Positions 62,501 to 64,000 of a DNA stretch of 64,000 nucleotides are shown here, in pieces. The first letter of the stretch is position 1, and every line of letters starts with the position of its first letter. The notes under the pieces are model-generated. The model made no database searches and was not told the origin of the DNA. It saw only the letters and a list, made by a program, of their open reading frames with translations. Origin of the DNA: UBA12077 sp963665525 (GTDB lineage Bacteria > Bacteroidota > Bacteroidia > Bacteroidales > UBA12077); NCBI GenBank assembly GCA_963665525.1, contig OY762280.1:1674001-1738000 (forward strand). Direction: 5' to 3'. The position numbers and the translations under genes are program-made.

Positions 62501-64000
62501 TGCTTTAGGCACTTCATAAACTAATGCAGGAGAAGCAGGACTTGCCGCATAACTATCTGGTCCTATCACTTGTCCTTTATTTCTTTTGTAAAAACGAACG
62601 GTTGTTCCTGGAGTTAAACCACTAATATTTGTAGGATTATAGGTCCACCCGTCATATGAACATACCGGCGATTCATCTTCTTTAAATGTATATTGAAAAT
62701 CATGATTCGAAGAATTGAATCCCTCAGGATTTACTAAGGCAACTCGTCCTAAGTACGGACCTTCAGAAAAAATTTCTGGTGCACTAGTAGGAGCAGGAAG
62801 TCCTGCTATATCAGTAATATTAATTGTTTCACTAATAATTGATCCGCTTTGAACACTGCTAGTAACTTCTAAATAACAATTTCCAATCTCCACTGCTGGA
62901 GTTATTGATGCAGAACTTACACCGCCGTAAGTTGAAGAAAACGGAACTGAACTTCCATCGGCTTTTTTCCATGCATATGAAAGGTCACTTAACTCAGATG
63001 TTGATTCAGGGTCAAGGGTTACTGTCCCTACAATGGTTGCCGGATTGTCGCAATCGGTACTTAAGGCAATGGTTCCACTTAAGCTTGTGCCCTCTTCGTC
63101 AGTAGTAGCCTCTACGTAGCCTAATGCCGGAGATGGCTGATGAGTAGACGTTGCCTGGTAGCGGTAATAAATACGATAGGTTGTACTTGGTTGCATAGCC
63201 TCACTGCCATTATAAGTAGTAAGTTGCGTTTCACTCTGATAGCTTACGTCATCAGCGGTTCCATTTGTGGTTGTAGCTCCGTATTCTACATTATAATTTG
63301 CACTACTTACCGTAACGCTATTTTCACCGGTAAAATCGACATTAACCTGCGCTGTAAGCGATCCATTATATGGAAATTTTTCGATAGGTCCATAACTGGA
63401 ACTAGTTATACTTCCGGTTTCAAATGAACTGGAAACTATAACCATAATATTCTTATTAATATCTTCTTGAACCAATGTATAACTAGCTGCATCATATTGA
63501 TGCAGTTGTTCATTTTTAATCATTATGCCATTGCGTTTCCATAGGTAACTAAACGTTCCGCTATTGTTAGTATTACTTACAACAGCTGTTAATTCAGACC
63601 CGGCTTCAAGAGTTCCATTTATTGTTACATCCCCTTCGAGAGGTTCGCGATAAATAATGCTTATATTATGAGTTGCATCAAAGTAGCCATCGTCTGATCT
63701 AAAGCGTATAGAGATAGGCTTAAAATCAGCCGTAGGAGTAAATGTCCATATGCCATCGGTAATAGTTCCTATATCGACCCAACCGGATTCCGAAGGTCTT
63801 TGCGCTGTATAAGTTATCGTATAATTATGTCCACGATAATTATGTGAAAATACAGTATCTAAATCAATTAAAACCGCTGTATTAACAAGTGCAGTAGTTG
63901 ATGTAGAAGAAGTTGCCACATAAGGTCCTCCATAATCTTCTCCATTGATAACAGTACCATGAGCTGCATACAAATGTCCACCACCTACAATAGTATATAT
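59531..64000 (-). CDS. Giant secreted repeat protein with T9SS sorting domain (N-terminus outside window)
   Basis: The frame is open from the window edge to the stop at 59531, about 1490 residues; an in-frame TTG at 63973 is not the true start because upstream codons (IYTIVGGGHL) continue the reading. From N to C: a cadherin/Ig-like start (IDLDTVFSHNYRGHNYTITYTAQRPSESG), diverged repeat units, then four closely related about 160-residue repeats interrupted by two carboxypeptidase-regulatory-like domains (NTEYTTDANGVISINDLLSGRFDYVI and GTKYTDENGQVVYLNLYPTTYGFWI), a third such domain near the end, and a T9SS type A sorting domain (AYPNPAVNYIVVSG ... LDLSSISSGIYFIKAGNKTVRIIKR). The sorting domain and repeats are close to those of the adjacent gene. 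A surface adhesin or fibre role is inferred. Confidence 0.88.
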   Translation of the reverse strand: MYTIVGGGHLYAAHGTVINGEDYGGPYVATSSTSTTALVNTAVLIDLDTVFSHNYRGHNYTITYTAQRPSESGWVDIGTITDGIWTFTPTADFKPISIRFRSDDGYFDATHNISIIYREPLEGDVTINGTLEAGSELTAVVSNTNNSGTFSYLWKRNGIMIKNEQLHQYDAASYTLVQEDINKNIMVIVSSSFETGSITSSSYGPIEKFPYNGSLTAQVNVDFTGENSVTVSSANYNVEYGATTTNGTADDVSYQSETQLTTYNGSEAMQPSTTYRIYYRYQATSTHQPSPALGYVEATTDEEGTSLSGTIALSTDCDNPATIVGTVTLDPESTSELSDLSYAWKKADGSSVPFSSTYGGVSSASITPAVEIGNCYLEVTSSVQSGSIISETINITDIAGLPAPTSAPEIFSEGPYLGRVALVNPEGFNSSNHDFQYTFKEDESPVCSYDGWTYNPTNISGLTPGTTVRFYKRNKGQVIGPDSYAASPASPALVYEVPKATLTFTLKTGSNPEPLVNTIVRVNNTEYTTDANGVISINDLLSGRFDYVIFVTGYDSEAGNKTITNINHAVTLVLEESTSAALTGTVTISGTLQYGEELTASVSETNNTGTLSYQWKRDGLSISGATSETYTLSESDITKSISVDVTSSVETGTISSVGTAAIEKADKAAPAAPSLASKTHNSITLTAVEGCEYYESLELGTRQSSPEFTNLVANTGYDFQQRYVETATHKTSPWSGITSIATDEEPINALTGTVTISGNLQYGEELTAEVSETNNTGTLSYQWKRDGSSISGASSSSYTLSESDISKSISVEVSSSVETGSISSTGTAAIEKADKAAPAAPSLASKTHNSITLNVVENCEYAIVDAMSTVNMDDLPWQTSAGFSELLPETEYNCFQRLAETTTHNASQASDSFSVTTDEDQPTTFSVTIFVTDGVNPVENAQVQLENTGTKYTDENGQVVYLNLYPTTYGFWISADGYEDYSCSVSVSNSNVVENVELVRPALTGTVIINGTLQFGEELTLAVSETNNTGTLSYQWKRDGSNISGATSTSYTLAEADIFKSISVEVTSSVQTGTISSTGTAAIEKADQVAPVAPSLASKTHNSITLNAVEGCEYAIDAGTWQSSVEFTGLNSATSYSLTQRYVETNTHKASAASSVLNVETETAPANALTGTVTISGSLQYGKELTATVSETNNTGTLSYQWKHDGSNISGATSTSYTLAEADIFKSISVEVSSSVETGSISSTGTAAIEKADQVAPAIPTLASKTHNSIILNAVEGCEYAIDAGTWQSSVEFTGLSAATSYSLTQRYVETTTHKASAASEMLLVTTDEEPAESYSVTFNISGETKSLTNLIVIFDGTEYTVNDNGTSVIENILPGTYDYSITAQGFIEHASSVTIEDQDVNLDVVLKLATAIDDVNKVNIKAYPNPAVNYIVVSGVSEGEDLMLFDLIGNKVIHRKVQSTKEQLDLSSISSGIYFIKAGNKTVRIIKR
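60010..62257 (-). repeat. Four about 480-base repeat units in the giant T9SS protein gene
   Basis: Units lie roughly at 61780-62257, 61250-61757, 60510-60992 and 60010-60497. Each encodes TVTISGxLQYGEELTA-type sequence, NTGTLSYQWKRDG, an xLSESDI/LAEADIFKSISVEV segment, GTAAIEKADxxAP, SLASKTHNSITLNAVEGCEYAID and QRYVETxTHKAS. Long stretches are nearly identical at the DNA level between units and with the two units of the adjacent gene. Boundaries are approximate. Confidence 0.8.

Noticed and set aside
63971..63973. TTG as start codon of the giant T9SS protein
   Set aside because: The frame continues without a stop to the window edge with plausible residues, there is no signal peptide after the TTG, and a T9SS cargo needs one; the true start is outside.
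1..64000. tRNA, rRNA, integrase, transposase, toxin-antitoxin or restriction genes
   Set aside because: Looked for and not found; the window appears to be ordinary chromosome without an inserted element.

Overview
The window reads as chromosomal DNA of a marine or anaerobic member of the Bacteroidota, probably Bacteroidales/Marinilabiliales-like (inference). The base composition is AT-rich. Shine-Dalgarno sequences are absent or weak, and several promoters fit the Bacteroidota pattern TTTG-N20-TAnnTTTG. Two large secreted proteins end in type IX secretion (T9SS) sorting domains. Family choices such as DUF4197, LTA-synthase-like sulfatases and a PerR/bacterioferritin/1-Cys-peroxiredoxin operon fit the same group. 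I see no tRNA, rRNA, CRISPR array, phage or insertion sequence.

Layout. 1-12.6 kb: the end of a flavodoxin-domain gene, a DUF4197 protein, an unknown membrane-anchored protein, a YyaL/DUF255 thioredoxin-domain protein, an exonuclease/GIY-YIG fusion, a dihydroorotate-dehydrogenase-like flavoprotein, a hybrid histidine kinase, an LTA-synthase-like sulfatase and an isoaspartyl peptidase. 12.7-15.1 kb: a secreted subtilase, a TetR regulator and a 51-residue rubredoxin. 15.1-24.1 kb is the metabolic core, all on the minus strand: methylmalonyl-CoA epimerase plus a four-subunit biotin-dependent Na+-pumping decarboxylase, then a CitD-CitE fusion with two citrate lyase alpha subunits. Together these would cleave citrate (or a related acid) and make propionate while exporting Na+. 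24.5-27.9 kb: a second LTA-synthase-like sulfatase, a dodecin, an MBL-fold hydrolase and a VOC protein.

28-42.6 kb is a sensory block: four methyl-accepting chemotaxis proteins (MCPs) with nearly identical signalling domains but different sensor domains, two CheW adaptors, three response regulators, a Crp/Fnr regulator and a multi-PAS histidine kinase. CheA, CheR and CheB are not in the window, but all four MCPs end in the same FESF tail, which recalls the NWETF CheR/CheB tether of enteric receptors. 42.7-53.2 kb: an MtfA-type peptidase, a STAS-like protein, a lipoprotein, a YdeI protein, a Kef-type antiporter, a phytase, the peroxide/iron operon (perR-bfr-prx) under a perfect PerR-like palindrome, a CPBP protease and an ABC-F protein with a decayed second nucleotide-binding site. 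53.3-64 kb: a short-chain dehydrogenase, a GH31 glycosidase behind a perfect LacI-family operator palindrome, and two adjacent T9SS-secreted giant proteins sharing about 160-residue repeats; the last gene runs off the window.

The most interesting points are the CitDE fusion with duplicated CitF beside the Na+ pump, the extracytoplasmic domain on the pump beta subunit, the MCP duplication set with its conserved tail, and the shared repeats in the T9SS proteins.
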